This document shows positions 16,939-25,905 of a DNA stretch of 64,000 nucleotides, piece after piece (position 1 is the first letter of the stretch; every line of letters starts with the position of its first letter). The notes under the pieces are model-generated. The model made no database searches. It had not been told where the DNA came from and worked only from the letters and a program-made list of their open reading frames with translations. The DNA lies in the NCBI RefSeq assembly GCF_033100115.1, contig NZ_CP136910.1, forward strand, positions 1,488,001 to 1,552,000. Reading direction: 5' to 3'. The position numbers and the translations under genes are program-made. The DNA is from Anaerocolumna sp. AGMB13020. Its GTDB lineage: Bacteria > Bacillota > Clostridia > Lachnospirales > Lachnospiraceae.

Positions 16939-18258
16939 TTACAGCTTGGACAGTACAAAGATATCATAAATGGCCTTAATAGCCACCTCAAAATCCTTGT
17001 TGCTGACACCAATTATTATGTTCAGTTCACTGGAACCCTGATCGATCATTTTAACGTTTACATTCGCATGGGCAAGGGCTGAGAAGATTCTTCCTGCAGT
17101 CCCTCTGGTTTGACGCATCCCTCTCCCAACAACTGCTATAAGGGCGAGATCACTTTCCAAATCGATGGAATCCGGGTTAGCAGCATGATCAATACCAGCT
17201 AATACACTCTGTTCCTTTTCTACAAATTCATCCTGATGAACGAAAACGGTCAGCGTATCGATACCGGAGGGCATATGCTCAAAAGAAATTCCATTGTCCT
17301 CGAATACACGGAGCACTTTTCTCCCAAAACCAATTTCAGAGTTCATCATATCTTTTTCAATATTTATGGCAACAAAACCCTTCTTGCCGGCAATACCGGT
17401 GATGGTATATTCCGGCTTAAGAACGGTATTCTTTACAATCATTGTACCAGGCTCTTCCGGTGCATCAGTATTTCTGATGTTAATGGGAATTCCCTCTTTT
17501 CTTACAGGGAAAATTGCATCTTCATGCAAAACGGTCGCTCCCATATAAGACAGTTCACGAAGCTCCTTATAGGTAATAGTGGAGATTACCTCAGGATTTT
17601 TAATAATTCTTGGGTCAGCTACAAGAAAACCGGATACATCAGTCCAGTTCTCATAGATATCTGCCTGTACGGCTTTTGCTACAATGGAACCGGTAATATC
17701 GGAACCACCTCTGGAGAAGGTCTTTATTCCTCCATCTTCATAAGCTCCGTAGAAACCGGGTATTACCGCATTAGGTGTGTTCTTAAGCTTCTCTGCCAGA
17801 ATGGCGTCGGTTTTATCCGCATCAAAAACACCGTTATTATCAAAGAAAATGACCTCTTTTGCATCTATAAACTCATAGCCTAAGTATTCAGCCATAATCA
17901 AACCGTTTAAGTATTCTCCCCTGGAAGCTGCGTAGTCTGCACCCTTTTTTGCGGCGAAGTCTGCGCTGATCTGTTCGAACTCTGTGTCTAAGGACATGGC
18001 AAGATCAAGCCCCTTAATAATATCTGAATAACGAGTCTTAATACCTTCCATTGCTTCTTTAAAATCAGCTCCTTTTACTGCCAGGTCATAGCAGTGATAG
18101 AGCATGTCCGTAACCTTCGTATCCTGAGAATTACGCTTTCCTGGTGCGGAAGGTACCACATATCTCCTTGCTTCCTCGGAACGGATTATGTTTCCGACCT
18201 TCTTGAATTGTTCTGCGCTTGCTAAGGAACTCCCGCCGAATTTAACTACTTTAATCAT
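16939..18258 (-). CDS. lysC: Aspartate kinase
   Basis: 439 residues from the ATG at 18258, after GTGGAGGAAAAT. It opens with the kinase signature VVKFGGSSLA and continues with RRYVVPSAPGKR, the catalytic region SRGEYLNGLIMAEYLG and FSRGGSDITGSIVAKAVQA, then two C-terminal ACT domains (TITGIAGKKGFVAINI, LALIAVVGRGM) that bind feedback inhibitors. It makes aspartyl phosphate for lysine, threonine and methionine. No other pathway gene is adjacent. The leader has a hairpin followed by T-rich sequence but no lysine riboswitch that I can see. The symbol reflects the reaction; the isozyme's feedback amino acid is unknown. Confidence 0.93.
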   Translation of the reverse strand: MIKVVKFGGSSLASAEQFKKVGNIIRSEEARRYVVPSAPGKRNSQDTKVTDMLYHCYDLAVKGADFKEAMEGIKTRYSDIIKGLDLAMSLDTEFEQISADFAAKKGADYAASRGEYLNGLIMAEYLGYEFIDAKEVIFFDNNGVFDADKTDAILAEKLKNTPNAVIPGFYGAYEDGGIKTFSRGGSDITGSIVAKAVQADIYENWTDVSGFLVADPRIIKNPEVISTITYKELRELSYMGATVLHEDAIFPVRKEGIPINIRNTDAPEEPGTMIVKNTVLKPEYTITGIAGKKGFVAINIEKDMMNSEIGFGRKVLRVFEDNGISFEHMPSGIDTLTVFVHQDEFVEKEQSVLAGIDHAANPDSIDLESDLALIAVVGRGMRQTRGTAGRIFSALAHANVNVKMIDQGSSELNIIIGVSNKDFEVAIKAIYDIFVLSKL

Positions 18259-18350
18259 ATTTTCCTCCACCATAATTAAAATATCAAACTTTCTATCTGT
18301 AGTCTGGCCTTTAAGCAAATACATGCCGCGGGTAAGAACAAATAAACGTA

Positions 18351-18376
18351 AAAATAACAGCACGCTACATGCTGTT
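18351..18376 (-). terminator. Terminator-like hairpin in the lysC leader
   Basis: On the minus strand AACAGCATG and CGTGCTGTT form a 9-bp stem (one G-U) with a 3-nt loop, followed by ATTTTTA, about 95 nt before lysC. It may be an attenuator; the T tract is short and no specific sensor was identified. Confidence 0.35.
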
Positions 18377-18438
18377 TGAAGCAATCTGTCTAAGATGCAT
18401 TACTCCATTGTAGTACTTTATTACAAATTTTGATACTT

Positions 18439-18467
18439 ATAATAACACATATCCCCCCGGATTGCAA
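18439..18467 (-). promoter_or_regulatory. Promoter of lysC
   Basis: TTGCAA (18462-18467) and TATTAT (18439-18444) with 17-bp spacing. The spacer contains an unusual GGGGGG run. It gives a leader of ~175 nt. Confidence 0.55.
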
Positions 18468-18622
18468 TGAATAAATAAAGTAATTATTTATAGAACAAGT
18501 GCAAATAGTTTTTCCACATATTTGCATAAAACTAGGATATACACTAGGTCAAATGGGATATCAAAAAAAACAATTATTAACAGCAAATGCATGAATACAA
18601 TAATACAACGTATATATATTCA

Positions 18623-19171
18623 TTATCTTTCTGATAAAGATACCTTCTTATAGATTTCACCTTCCAGATTCTTAAACAGTACTTCTTCTTCCCACAGAAT
18701 ATAGCTGTTAGGACTATCCTCTTTTGGTATCGATACAGAACCCGGATTTACATAGATAAACGCTTCTCTTTCCTCCCATTTCGGCACATGGGTATGACCG
18801 TTTAACAGGATATCCCCTTTCTTTAACATAGGTTTGTTATCAGGATTGAAATGGTGGCCGTGAGTGGCAAATACCATACGATTATTCAGGTATAAAATAC
18901 AGTACTCCGCCAATACCGGAAATTGAAGCACCATCTGATCTACTTCTGTATCGCAGTTTCCTCTGACACAAAGTATCTCTTCTTTCACAGCATTTAACAT
19001 TTCAATAACCTTTTTAGGTTCATACTCTCTTGGCAGATCATTTCTTGGCCCATGGTACAGGATATCCCCTAAAAGCAAAAGCTTATCCGCTTTCTCTCGT
19101 TTATAAGCTTCCAGCATTTTATTACAATAATAGGCTGATCCATGTATATCGGATGCAATCATTAATTTCAT
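18623..19171 (-). CDS. yfcE: YfcE-type metallophosphodiesterase
   Basis: 183 residues from the ATG at 19171 (MKLMIASDIHGS). Calcineurin-like metallophosphoesterase motifs are all present: D-x-H in SDIHGS, GD in LLLGDILYHGPRNDLP, GNCD in CVRGNCDTE, GHH in ATHGHHF and GHTH in LLNGHTHVPK. Members hydrolyse phosphodiesters with Mn. The family length is ~184, supporting this start over longer upstream in-frame choices. An 8-bp inverted repeat (TATCGCAG/CTGCGATA, 19188-19209) lies just upstream. Confidence 0.92.
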   Translation of the reverse strand: MKLMIASDIHGSAYYCNKMLEAYKREKADKLLLLGDILYHGPRNDLPREYEPKKVIEMLNAVKEEILCVRGNCDTEVDQMVLQFPVLAEYCILYLNNRMVFATHGHHFNPDNKPMLKKGDILLNGHTHVPKWEEREAFIYVNPGSVSIPKEDSPNSYILWEEEVLFKNLEGEIYKKVSLSER

Positions 19172-19386
19172 TGTTCTACCCATTGCATATCGCAGGCCTG
19201 CCTGCGATACTGCCACAAAATGAAAAGAGTGAAAGAATCTCCACGTGGCATCCTTTCGATTATTATTTTCTTCCACTCCCTATCTCTTTTTCTCTTCTTG
19301 TTGCATTTCCTGTTTACTGAAATTTTGAGTCACTTGATAATTCTGCTCTTCTATGATTGTCTTATGGAACTAAGTGTTTTTTCTGT

Positions 19387-20271
19387 TTATAATACCTCTT
19401 TTAACACTTCTATAAATTTAGCAGAAGCAGTGGAAAGATGCTTGTGCTTATTATGGATAAGACTATAGGGGTATTCCAATTTACTGCAATTGATATTCAG
19501 TTGCGTAAGCATACCCTTTTCAATTTCAGATTTAACTGCATAATAGGGCAGTATGGATACTCCAAGATCTGCATATATGGCATATTTAATGGCATCGATG
19601 CTGCCAAAATGCATACCGATATTTTCCGAAATCCCGTATATTTCTATAAATTTCTTATAATATGTGTACAGCTGGGAGGTTGTACTATGAACAACAAATG
19701 CTGTTTTCGCCAATTCCTTAATACTGATGGTATCCTTATCTTTCAACGGATTATCCGGTGAGGCCACTACCACCAGTCTGTCATCCAGAAGCTTCTCAAC
19801 GACTATACTGTTGTTGTAGTTGCAGTTGCCTCCATTAACGGCTACATCCAGGGTACCGTTCTCAATAAGATTTGTTATTTCAGAAGTATCGGCAACATGA
19901 AGATTTACGGTGACACCTGGATATCGCTTCTTCATTTCCCCAATAACCTTAGGAAGGATGTATACGCCAGGGGTATTGCTGGCACCAAGGTTTATACTGC
20001 CGCCAATTTCATTTCCAAGGTTCTGTACATGATTTTCCAATTCCTCCACAATAGCAAATATTTTTTGGGTATAGCCATATAACATCTTTCCGTCTTCACT
20101 CAACACAATCCGGTTTCCTATTTTATTAAAAAGCTTCATTCCCGTTCCGCTCTCAAGCTTCTTAATCTGTATGGATAATGCAGGCTGGCTTAAATGAAGT
20201 ACCTCTGATGCTTTTTTAAAACTCATGCATTTTGCTATGGTATGAAATATTCTTAAGTAATGCAGTTCCAA
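19387..20271 (-). CDS. LysR-family transcriptional regulator
   Basis: 294 residues. The N-terminal winged HTH is typical (MELHYLRIFHTIAKCMSFKK, ASEVLHLSQPALSIQIKKLE), followed by a periplasmic-binding-like effector domain (INLGASNTPGVYILPKVIGEM, VVVASPDNPL). The start is TTG at 20271 after AAAGGGGTGG. It resembles the CysL/CbbR branch. No obvious target gene is divergent; the next gene, a His-rich EamA transporter, is ~700 bp away. Effector unknown. Confidence 0.92.
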   Translation of the reverse strand: MELHYLRIFHTIAKCMSFKKASEVLHLSQPALSIQIKKLESGTGMKLFNKIGNRIVLSEDGKMLYGYTQKIFAIVEELENHVQNLGNEIGGSINLGASNTPGVYILPKVIGEMKKRYPGVTVNLHVADTSEITNLIENGTLDVAVNGGNCNYNNSIVVEKLLDDRLVVVASPDNPLKDKDTISIKELAKTAFVVHSTTSQLYTYYKKFIEIYGISENIGMHFGSIDAIKYAIYADLGVSILPYYAVKSEIEKGMLTQLNINCSKLEYPYSLIHNKHKHLSTASAKFIEVLKEVL

Positions 20272-20398
20272 CCTGCCACCCCTTTCTAATTATTTACAGT
20301 CCATAACTTTTATTTATCACCTACATTTAATCTATAAATTGGATTAATAAAGGAAAATGACTTATACTGTACTTGTAAAAATTCAAATCACCTAAACC

Positions 20399-20457
20399 TT
20401 AAGGGCCTCCGGATTTCAAGTAATCTGATTACTTACACCAGTTTTCGCGGGGGCTCT
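20399..20457 (+). repeat. Nested inverted repeat (possible small RNA terminator or operator)
   Basis: AGGGCCTCCG and CGGGGGCTCT can pair over 10 positions (two wobbles), enclosing AAGTAAT and ATTACTT, a perfect 7-bp repeat with 3-bp spacer. A possible promoter (TTGGAT, 18 bp, TATACT at 20340-20369) lies just upstream. No ORF follows. Confidence 0.35.
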
Positions 20458-20507
20458 CGTTCTGTCTATTTTTATGTTTTCCGTTTATTTCTTCCATTTC
20501 CGAACTT

Positions 20508-20633
20508 CAATATCAGTACATTAATATCAGTACTCTAATATCAGTACTCTAATATCAATACTCTAATATCAGTACTCTAATATCAGTACTCTAATATCAG
20601 TACTCTAATATCAGTACTTTAAAATCAAAACTT
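20508..20633. repeat. 14-bp tandem repeat array
   Basis: Eight near-identical copies of TAATATCAGTACTC plus a degenerate ninth, in the gap between LysR and the His-rich EamA gene. Each unit contains AGTACT. Confidence 0.92.
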
Positions 20634-20893
20634 TTACACAGTGTTATTAATACCTTAATACCACAATGTCCTGAAAATACAAGGTATAAACAGATATTTC
20701 TTTTTAATTATTCCTTTAATTATTCTTTCTTACTTTTTTTATTCCTATGAATTATTTGATTATAACTATAGTAATATCCCTATCGCTTTACATATAGTGA
20801 ATTATAGCATACTCGAAAAAAAATACAATTGCTTTCTTCTGATTGCAGTCCATGCCTAAGCAAAGGGCAAATCTCCTGATAATTTGAAAGTGA

Positions 20894-20949
20894 TTGTATC
20901 TTTTAAAGTATTGTGTTATGTTTATTACATCCCCCTAGGGGGGATGTAA
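20894..20949 (+). promoter_or_regulatory. Promoter with a G/C-tract palindromic operator (CsoR/RcnR-like)
   Basis: TTGTAT (20894-20899) and TATGTT (20917-20922) are 17 bp apart. Directly downstream, over the expected start site, lie the arms TTACATCCCCC (20925-20935) and GGGGGATGTAA (20939-20949) with a 3-bp spacer. C-tract/G-tract palindromes of this form are typical operators of the CsoR/RcnR/InrS copper, nickel and cobalt repressor family. No such repressor gene is in the window. Confidence 0.6.
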
Positions 20950-20989
20950 ATTAATTGCTTTTGTATTCCCACAGAATTGGAGCTAAGCT

Positions 20990-22045
20990 ATGAGATTTAT
21001 AAATCATTCTTCTATATTTTACGCGATACTTGCTGCCCTTTTATTTTCCTTAAGTTCCCCTTTTTCTAAAATCCTTTTAGAGAAACTGCCTCCCGCTCAG
21101 ATGGCAGCGATGTTGTATTTGGGTGCCGGCTTCGGTATGTCTTTCCTGTATCTCCTCCGCGGAAAGAACAGGCCCTCTGAAAAAGAAGCACGCCTGACAA
21201 AAAAGGAGCTTCCCTACATCCTCGGAATGATTCTTTTAGATGTGGCAGCTCCGGTATTTCTGATGCTTGGTCTCACAATGACAACGGCAGCCAGTGCTTC
21301 TCTTCTTGGTAATTTTGAAGTCGTAGCAACAGCACTTATTGCCTTAGTGGTTTTTCAGGAGGTTATAGGAAAGAGACTCTGGTGGTCCATCTCCCTGATC
21401 TGTTTCGGTTGCCTGATTCTCAGCCTTAAAGATATGACAGGTCTTTCATTCTCCTCCGGCTCCCTGTTTGTATTGATGGCGAGTATTTGCTGGGGGTTTG
21501 AAAATAACTGCACCCGAAGGCTCTCACTGAAAAATCCCATGGAAATTGTTATCCTTAAAGGCTTTGGTTCCGGTTTCGGCGCTCTATTAATCTGTTTTAT
21601 AACAGGAAATTTCACCTTACATATTCCTTCTGTTACAGCTGCCTGCCTCCTTGGATTTTTTTCTTACGGCCTGAGTATTTTCTTCTATGTTCTTGCCCAG
21701 AGAGAACTAGGAGCGGCAAGAACCGGTGCTTATTACGCTTTTGCACCTTTTCTTGGCGTTCTACTGTCCGTAATTGTTAACAAAGAGACCCTTACTATGG
21801 TCTTTTTCATAGCTTTGCTGTTCTTTGGAACCGGCGTCTACTTAGCCAGCAGCGAAAAGCACAAGCATGTGCATACCCATACTCCCCTTGTACACGAACA
21901 CCGGCACAGCCATGATGACGGACATCATACTCATTCCCATTCAGCTCAGATGAAAGGGGAACACAGCCATTTACACAGCCATGCTCCCCTTACCCATGAT
22001 CATTCTCATACACCTGACCTTCATCATACCCACGGTCATGACTGA
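20990..22045 (+). CDS. EamA/DMT-family transporter with His-rich C-terminal tail (candidate metal exporter)
   Basis: 351 residues. About ten membrane helices form two EamA repeats (ILAALLFSLSSPFSKILL, MTTAASASLLGNFEVVATAL, then GAARTGAYYAFAPFLGVLLS). The last ~62 residues carry about 23 His in H-x-H runs with some Asp and Glu, a metal-binding feature not normal in this family. The ATG follows TTGGAG. The promoter overlaps a G/C-tract palindrome like RcnR/CsoR-family operators; E. coli RcnA, a Ni/Co exporter, is likewise His-rich and RcnR-controlled. Metal export (Ni, Co, Zn or Cu) is therefore a reasonable inference, not a known property of EamA proteins. Confidence 0.87.
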   Translation: MRFINHSSIFYAILAALLFSLSSPFSKILLEKLPPAQMAAMLYLGAGFGMSFLYLLRGKNRPSEKEARLTKKELPYILGMILLDVAAPVFLMLGLTMTTAASASLLGNFEVVATALIALVVFQEVIGKRLWWSISLICFGCLILSLKDMTGLSFSSGSLFVLMASICWGFENNCTRRLSLKNPMEIVILKGFGSGFGALLICFITGNFTLHIPSVTAACLLGFFSYGLSIFFYVLAQRELGAARTGAYYAFAPFLGVLLSVIVNKETLTMVFFIALLFFGTGVYLASSEKHKHVHTHTPLVHEHRHSHDDGHHTHSHSAQMKGEHSHLHSHAPLTHDHSHTPDLHHTHGHD

Positions 22046-22049
22046 TAAA

Positions 22050-22133
22050 GTGATCGGGTATACGATTGATGAAGGCAGCTTACGGATCATGGATGCATCG
22101 CCAGGAATTTACCAGGCAAAGTGGGCAGGATAA
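22050..22133 (+). other. Possible gene remnant or 27-residue ORF
   Basis: A coding-like stretch (GTG start, ending IYQAKWAG and TAA) follows the His-rich EamA gene by a few bases. There is no ribosome site and I do not recognise it; it may be the tail of a lost gene. Confidence 0.2.
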
Positions 22134-22191
22134 ACTTTTAAGACAAGTAAAAGTCTGGTTAATTCAAGAGCGATGCACAAAACTTTTATTT

Positions 22192-22773
22192 CTATCTTCT
22201 TAACAATATTTCATCAATGAGACCATAGGCTTTACCTTCTTCAGCGGTCATAAAGTTATCTCTTTCGGTATCTCTTTCTATAACTTCAGCACTCTGTCCT
22301 GTATTTTTTGCAAGTATATCATTTAACCGTTTTTTATTTTTCTGAATATGCTCGCTGATAATTCTTATGTCACTGGCAGTGCCGCTGCCCCCGCCGGAAG
22401 GCTGGTGAATCATTATATCAGCGTTGGGCAGGGCATAACGTTTTCCTTTGGTTCCACCGGAAAGCAGGAACGCGCCCATACTGGCTGCCATACCGATACA
22501 TATGGTAGACACATCACATTTAATAAAATTCATCGTATCATAAATTGCAAAGCCGGCTGTTACAGAACCACCGGGAGAATTGATATAAAGATGTATATCC
22601 TTACCTGAATCCTCTGCTTCCAAAAATAGCAGCTGTGCTACAATCACGCTTGCCGATACATCTGTTACCTCTTCATTTAAAAATATAATTCTATCCTTTA
22701 ACAGCCTGGAATAAATATCATAGCTTCTCTCACCTCTGGATGTCTGTTCAACTACATAAGGCACTAAACTCAT
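22192..22773 (-). CDS. clpP: ClpP-family serine protease (paralogue)
   Basis: 193 residues from the ATG at 22773, after GGGAGGG. The catalytic triad is visible: Ser in [11 protein letters not shown], His in MIHQPSGG, Asp in [10 protein letters not shown]. Handle and substrate-channel regions ([21 protein letters not shown]) are intact. ClpP forms the tetradecameric chamber used by Clp ATPases. It is not beside clpX or tig, so this is probably a second ClpP; its start overlaps the stop of an AraC-type gene (ATGA), which suggests dedicated control. Confidence 0.93.
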   Translation of the reverse strand: MSLVPYVVEQTSRGERSYDIYSRLLKDRIIFLNEEVTDVSASVIVAQLLFLEAEDSGKDIHLYINSPGGSVTAGFAIYDTMNFIKCDVSTICIGMAASMGAFLLSGGTKGKRYALPNADIMIHQPSGGGSGTASDIRIISEHIQKNKKRLNDILAKNTGQSAEVIERDTERDNFMTAEEGKAYGLIDEILLRR

Positions 22774-23186
22774 GCCGCAGCCCTCCCTTTCCAATCATTA
22801 TTTGTTATTAACCACTTCCTGTTCTGTCCTGTTACTGCCTTCCGCCTGCAAGCTTCCTGCTTCACTTTACTTCTGTATATACCTGGTGGTACCTGATATA
22901 GCCGTTTAAAGGCCAGCGTAAAAGCCTGCTGTGACTCATAACGGGCTTCCAATGCTATCTCAAGGATTGAAGTATTCGTAAATAGAAGTCTGGCGGCAGC
23001 ATCTTTTAAGCGCTCTTCCCGAATATATTTTGAAAGTGTGCTGCCATAGTTCTTTGTAAAAAGCCTTTCCAGATGATATTTGGAATAACCGGCTTCCTGC
23101 GCAAGCTTTGCAAGCTCCAACTCCTCATACAGATTATCATCAATGTATTTCTTTATCTTTTCGATGGACTTATCTTTTTCAGACAT
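22770..23186 (-). CDS. AraC-family regulator, DNA-binding domain only
   Basis: 138 residues from the ATG at 23186 (after ATGGAGGTAAG). Nearly all of it is the double HTH of AraC/XylS proteins ([53 protein letters not shown]). There is no sensor domain, as in MarA/SoxS, so activity is probably set by its amount. The stop overlaps the ClpP start as ATGA, so both proteins come from one message. The C-terminal tail after the HTH (~25 residues) is basic. Confidence 0.88.
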   Translation of the reverse strand: MSEKDKSIEKIKKYIDDNLYEELELAKLAQEAGYSKYHLERLFTKNYGSTLSKYIREERLKDAAARLLFTNTSILEIALEARYESQQAFTLAFKRLYQVPPGIYRSKVKQEACRRKAVTGQNRKWLITNNDWKGRAAA

Positions 23187-23339
23187 TCTTACCTCCATTT
23201 CATAAACGTGTTTAAACTGCTTATGCCGGTCTGGGCGTCTCAATTTTATATTGTTATTATAACAGATAATTTCTTATATGTTTTAATAGAAATTGCGATA
23301 CTGTATTACTACAGGTATCGCAATCAGGTTTTATGTTTA

Positions 23340-23699
23340 TTAGGTTTCATTGGTTTGAAAGGACTCTTCCTCCAGCGTATGAAAACTGGCTTCATATTTC
23401 TGCACAGCCTGAGCAGGTGACTGGTGAAGCAATTCCCGATTCCTTCCTTCCAGCAGCTTTATATTAACCGCCGTTCGTAAGTTTTCATTATACAATCTGG
23501 CAGTAGGAAAGAGTTTCTCACGTACCTTCCTGCCGCTTTGTGTCAGATAACGGTCTAATAGCTCCTTAAAAGACGTATCCGTTCCGGTAATATCCTCTAA
23601 ACGTATAGTCCCGTCCTTAATATCCTCCATACGTTTCACATAATGCTTTAAAGTAATTCCGTTATCATCGGCAATTTTTATTTCAATATTTACTATCAT
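23340..23699 (-). CDS. Hypothetical protein
   Basis: 119 residues, ATG preceded by GGTGGAG. I do not recognise a family. It begins MIVNIEIKIADDNGITLK and is otherwise hydrophilic and helical, without signal peptide, membrane helices or cysteines. It lies alone between the AraC/ClpP pair and the dioxygenase gene, all on the minus strand. The good ribosome site and clean codon use make it a likely real gene. Confidence 0.65.
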   Translation of the reverse strand: MIVNIEIKIADDNGITLKHYVKRMEDIKDGTIRLEDITGTDTSFKELLDRYLTQSGRKVREKLFPTARLYNENLRTAVNIKLLEGRNRELLHQSPAQAVQKYEASFHTLEEESFQTNET

Positions 23700-23843
23700 A
23701 TCTCCACCCTGTTTCTATACTGTACATAACAGACTGCGTTTGAATGAATTGCTCAAACACACCCCCTGCTGTCTTAAAAGCAACAGCTGTATATATTGTA
23801 TCGGATGAAACAGATATTTTAGAGACCTTTTTCATAATATTTG

Positions 23844-24626
23844 TTAATTTTCCTGAAGCAGATAGCTGGTCATGGACAAAGAACCTAACACGCAGGAATC
23901 ATTAAAGACTTCTGCTGTATCTTCCTCCGAAGAAGCACCCAAAGTATATAACAGGGGATAGAAATGATCTGGTGTGGGAAAAGCCATCGCTGATGCTTTG
24001 GATCTTCTATAATCAATTACTCCGTCATAGTCCTTGCTAAGAATACAAGTCTTAATATAACCGTCGAATTCTTCTGCATAAGGAAATCCCTGCTCCTCCA
24101 TCTCCCAGTTGATCCTGCCAAGATGGTGAACAACATTTCCACTTCCCATAATCAATACGCCCTGCTCTCTTAGGGCACTGAGCTTTCTACCCAGCTGGAA
24201 ATGATAGGCAGCATCCTTCTTACTACTAATGCTTAACTGGAAGACAGGGATATCCGCTGCAGGATACATCTTACATAACACTGCCCAGGTTCCGTGATCC
24301 AGTCCCCAGCTGTTGTCAGCTACAGCCTCTCCCTCCAGTAATTCCAGGACTTTTGCTGCAAATTCCGGTGAACCTGAAGCTTCATATTTCAAATCATATA
24401 ACTCCTGGGGAAAACCATACATATCATAGATTTGCCTTGGATTATGTTCTGTCAGGACTGCCGTCCCTGGTACATACCAATGGGCTGATACAGATAAAAT
24501 AGCTTTGGGCGTTGGAATCTTTTCTGCAATTGCCTCCCAGCCTCGTGTAAATTTGTTATCTTCAATGGCATTCATAGGTGAACCGTGACCTACAAATAAT
24601 ACCGGCATCTTATTTGTTGCTTTCAT
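23844..24626 (-). CDS. ygiD: YgiD/LigB-family extradiol dioxygenase (4,5-DOPA dioxygenase-like)
   Basis: 260 residues with the metal-binding histidines of class III extradiol dioxygenases: VLFVGHGSPMNAI (His14), SVSAHWYVPG, LDHGTWAVL and SGNVVHHLG. E. coli YgiD opens the ring of L-DOPA and similar catechols; many anaerobes carry homologues of unknown physiological use. The ATG follows AGGAGG. No related catechol gene is adjacent. In an anaerobe the oxygen-dependent reaction is puzzling, so the true substrate may differ. Confidence 0.9.
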   Translation of the reverse strand: MKATNKMPVLFVGHGSPMNAIEDNKFTRGWEAIAEKIPTPKAILSVSAHWYVPGTAVLTEHNPRQIYDMYGFPQELYDLKYEASGSPEFAAKVLELLEGEAVADNSWGLDHGTWAVLCKMYPAADIPVFQLSISSKKDAAYHFQLGRKLSALREQGVLIMGSGNVVHHLGRINWEMEEQGFPYAEEFDGYIKTCILSKDYDGVIDYRRSKASAMAFPTPDHFYPLLYTLGASSEEDTAEVFNDSCVLGSLSMTSYLLQEN

Positions 24627-25057
24627 TCGATTTCCTCCTTCTATATCTTTATACTATGCGGTACTTAATTATTTCCTTCGTCATTATAACTCGTTATCAT
24701 TATAACTCTTCGTCATTACATCGCTGGATATTACCTAAATTTCAATTAGTTCTTTCTGCATTATCTAGCTGTAATATATGTATTATAACACTAAATTTTA
24801 TAAAATCAAATTGTTTCCTTATGGATAATTGAATCCGGATAATAACATACATTATTATAAAATTTCATATCACAAGAAGTTCGTTTCTTCGTTTATAAAG
24901 CTCTTAGAAGAGAGGTTTCCATATCAATAAAGTATATATTAGGGTAATAACAAAACTTGCATATTAAGATAATTATGCACTGGAAAAATAATGAAATATA
25001 GTATAAAATATAACCCTATAGCTTAATCTTACAATTTATCCTGTTGGAAAGGTACTT
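24627..25057. other. AT-rich divergent intergenic region
   Basis: Holds two 16-bp direct repeats (around 24680-24715, CATTATAACTC core) and promoter-like AT tracts, but no ORF, strong hairpin or promoter that I can support. Confidence 0.4.
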
Positions 25058-25840
25058 ATGAATACAACCATAAATATTTTAACAAGTCGTTTGGTAACTA
25101 TTTTATCAGCCAATAACCCTTCTATATATCTGTATGGCTCTATTGTACTGAAGGATTTTAAGCCTGGCTGGAGTGATATTGATATCATTTGTCTGACGGA
25201 CACAGAAATAGGGCTTCTACAGGCAAACCAGTTAATAGATCTGCGTCAGCAGCTTACAGAGGAAACGAATACTGATTATTTTCGTTTTTTTGAGGGCAAT
25301 ATTCTGTCAAAGAATACTTTCATGAACAACAAAGCTGAAACAGTTGTGTATTGGGGAACAGGGAGCCAAAGAATTACTGATAGCTTTTCCTTAGACCCCT
25401 TTTCAAGGATGGAAATAATCGATAGCGGTCAATTGTTATATGGCCCTGATATTAGAGCCTCCTTTCATTATCCTGCAAATGAGATTATTTTAGAAGCAAT
25501 CGTAAGCCATTATGAAACAATCAGAAAGTATGCTGTCACAACAAGCAGAAGTATTTACTCTGCTGGATGGTTATTGGATATTGCAAGATGCCTCTATACC
25601 TTAAGAACCGGTAAAATTATCGCCAAGACAAAAGCCGGGGAATGGGCCCTTATGGAAGGATTGGTTCCTGACGTTCATATCATGGAGCAAGTTATCTCCA
25701 TCAGAAATAATCCAAATAAATATAAGAGCGATGAGGCTGTCTTAGAATGGTGTGGAACACTGGGTGAATATATTCAGAATTTTGCCGATGTCTTAGAAAA
25801 GGAGCTTGTCATCAATGCTGTTAAAAAGAGCAGATCCTGA
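25058..25840 (+). CDS. AadA-like nucleotidyltransferase
   Basis: 260 residues. The nucleotidyltransferase signature YGSIVLKDFKPGWSDIDIICL (shown in two parts: YGS, then SDID) gives the catalytic Asp pair, and the C-terminal helical domain (ARCLYTLRTGKIIAKTKAGEWAL) matches the DUF4111-type domain of ANT(3'')/AadA and lincosamide-type adenylyltransferases. Such enzymes inactivate aminoglycosides, but many chromosomal homologues have no shown activity. The start follows GGAAAGG. A terminator overlaps its stop codon. Single gene. Confidence 0.82.
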   Translation: MNTTINILTSRLVTILSANNPSIYLYGSIVLKDFKPGWSDIDIICLTDTEIGLLQANQLIDLRQQLTEETNTDYFRFFEGNILSKNTFMNNKAETVVYWGTGSQRITDSFSLDPFSRMEIIDSGQLLYGPDIRASFHYPANEIILEAIVSHYETIRKYAVTTSRSIYSAGWLLDIARCLYTLRTGKIIAKTKAGEWALMEGLVPDVHIMEQVISIRNNPNKYKSDEAVLEWCGTLGEYIQNFADVLEKELVINAVKKSRS

Positions 25841-25853
25841 GATCTGCTCTTTT
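25824..25853. terminator. Bidirectional terminator overlapping the nucleotidyltransferase stop
   Basis: AAAAGAGCAGATC and GATCTGCTCTTTT form a perfect 13-bp stem with a 4-nt loop that includes the TGA. T tracts on both strands serve the convergent genes. Confidence 0.88.
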
Positions 25854-25905
25854 ACCTGTCAGCTACAATTAACTCAACTTAAGTTTTATTAACAGTTTTA
25901 CAGCT

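Noticed and set aside
18259..18480. Lysine riboswitch before lysC
   Set aside because: None of the conserved L-box elements was found in the ~175-nt leader.
20508..20633. CRISPR array
   Set aside because: Units are 14 bp with no spacers; it is a simple tandem repeat. No cas gene is present.
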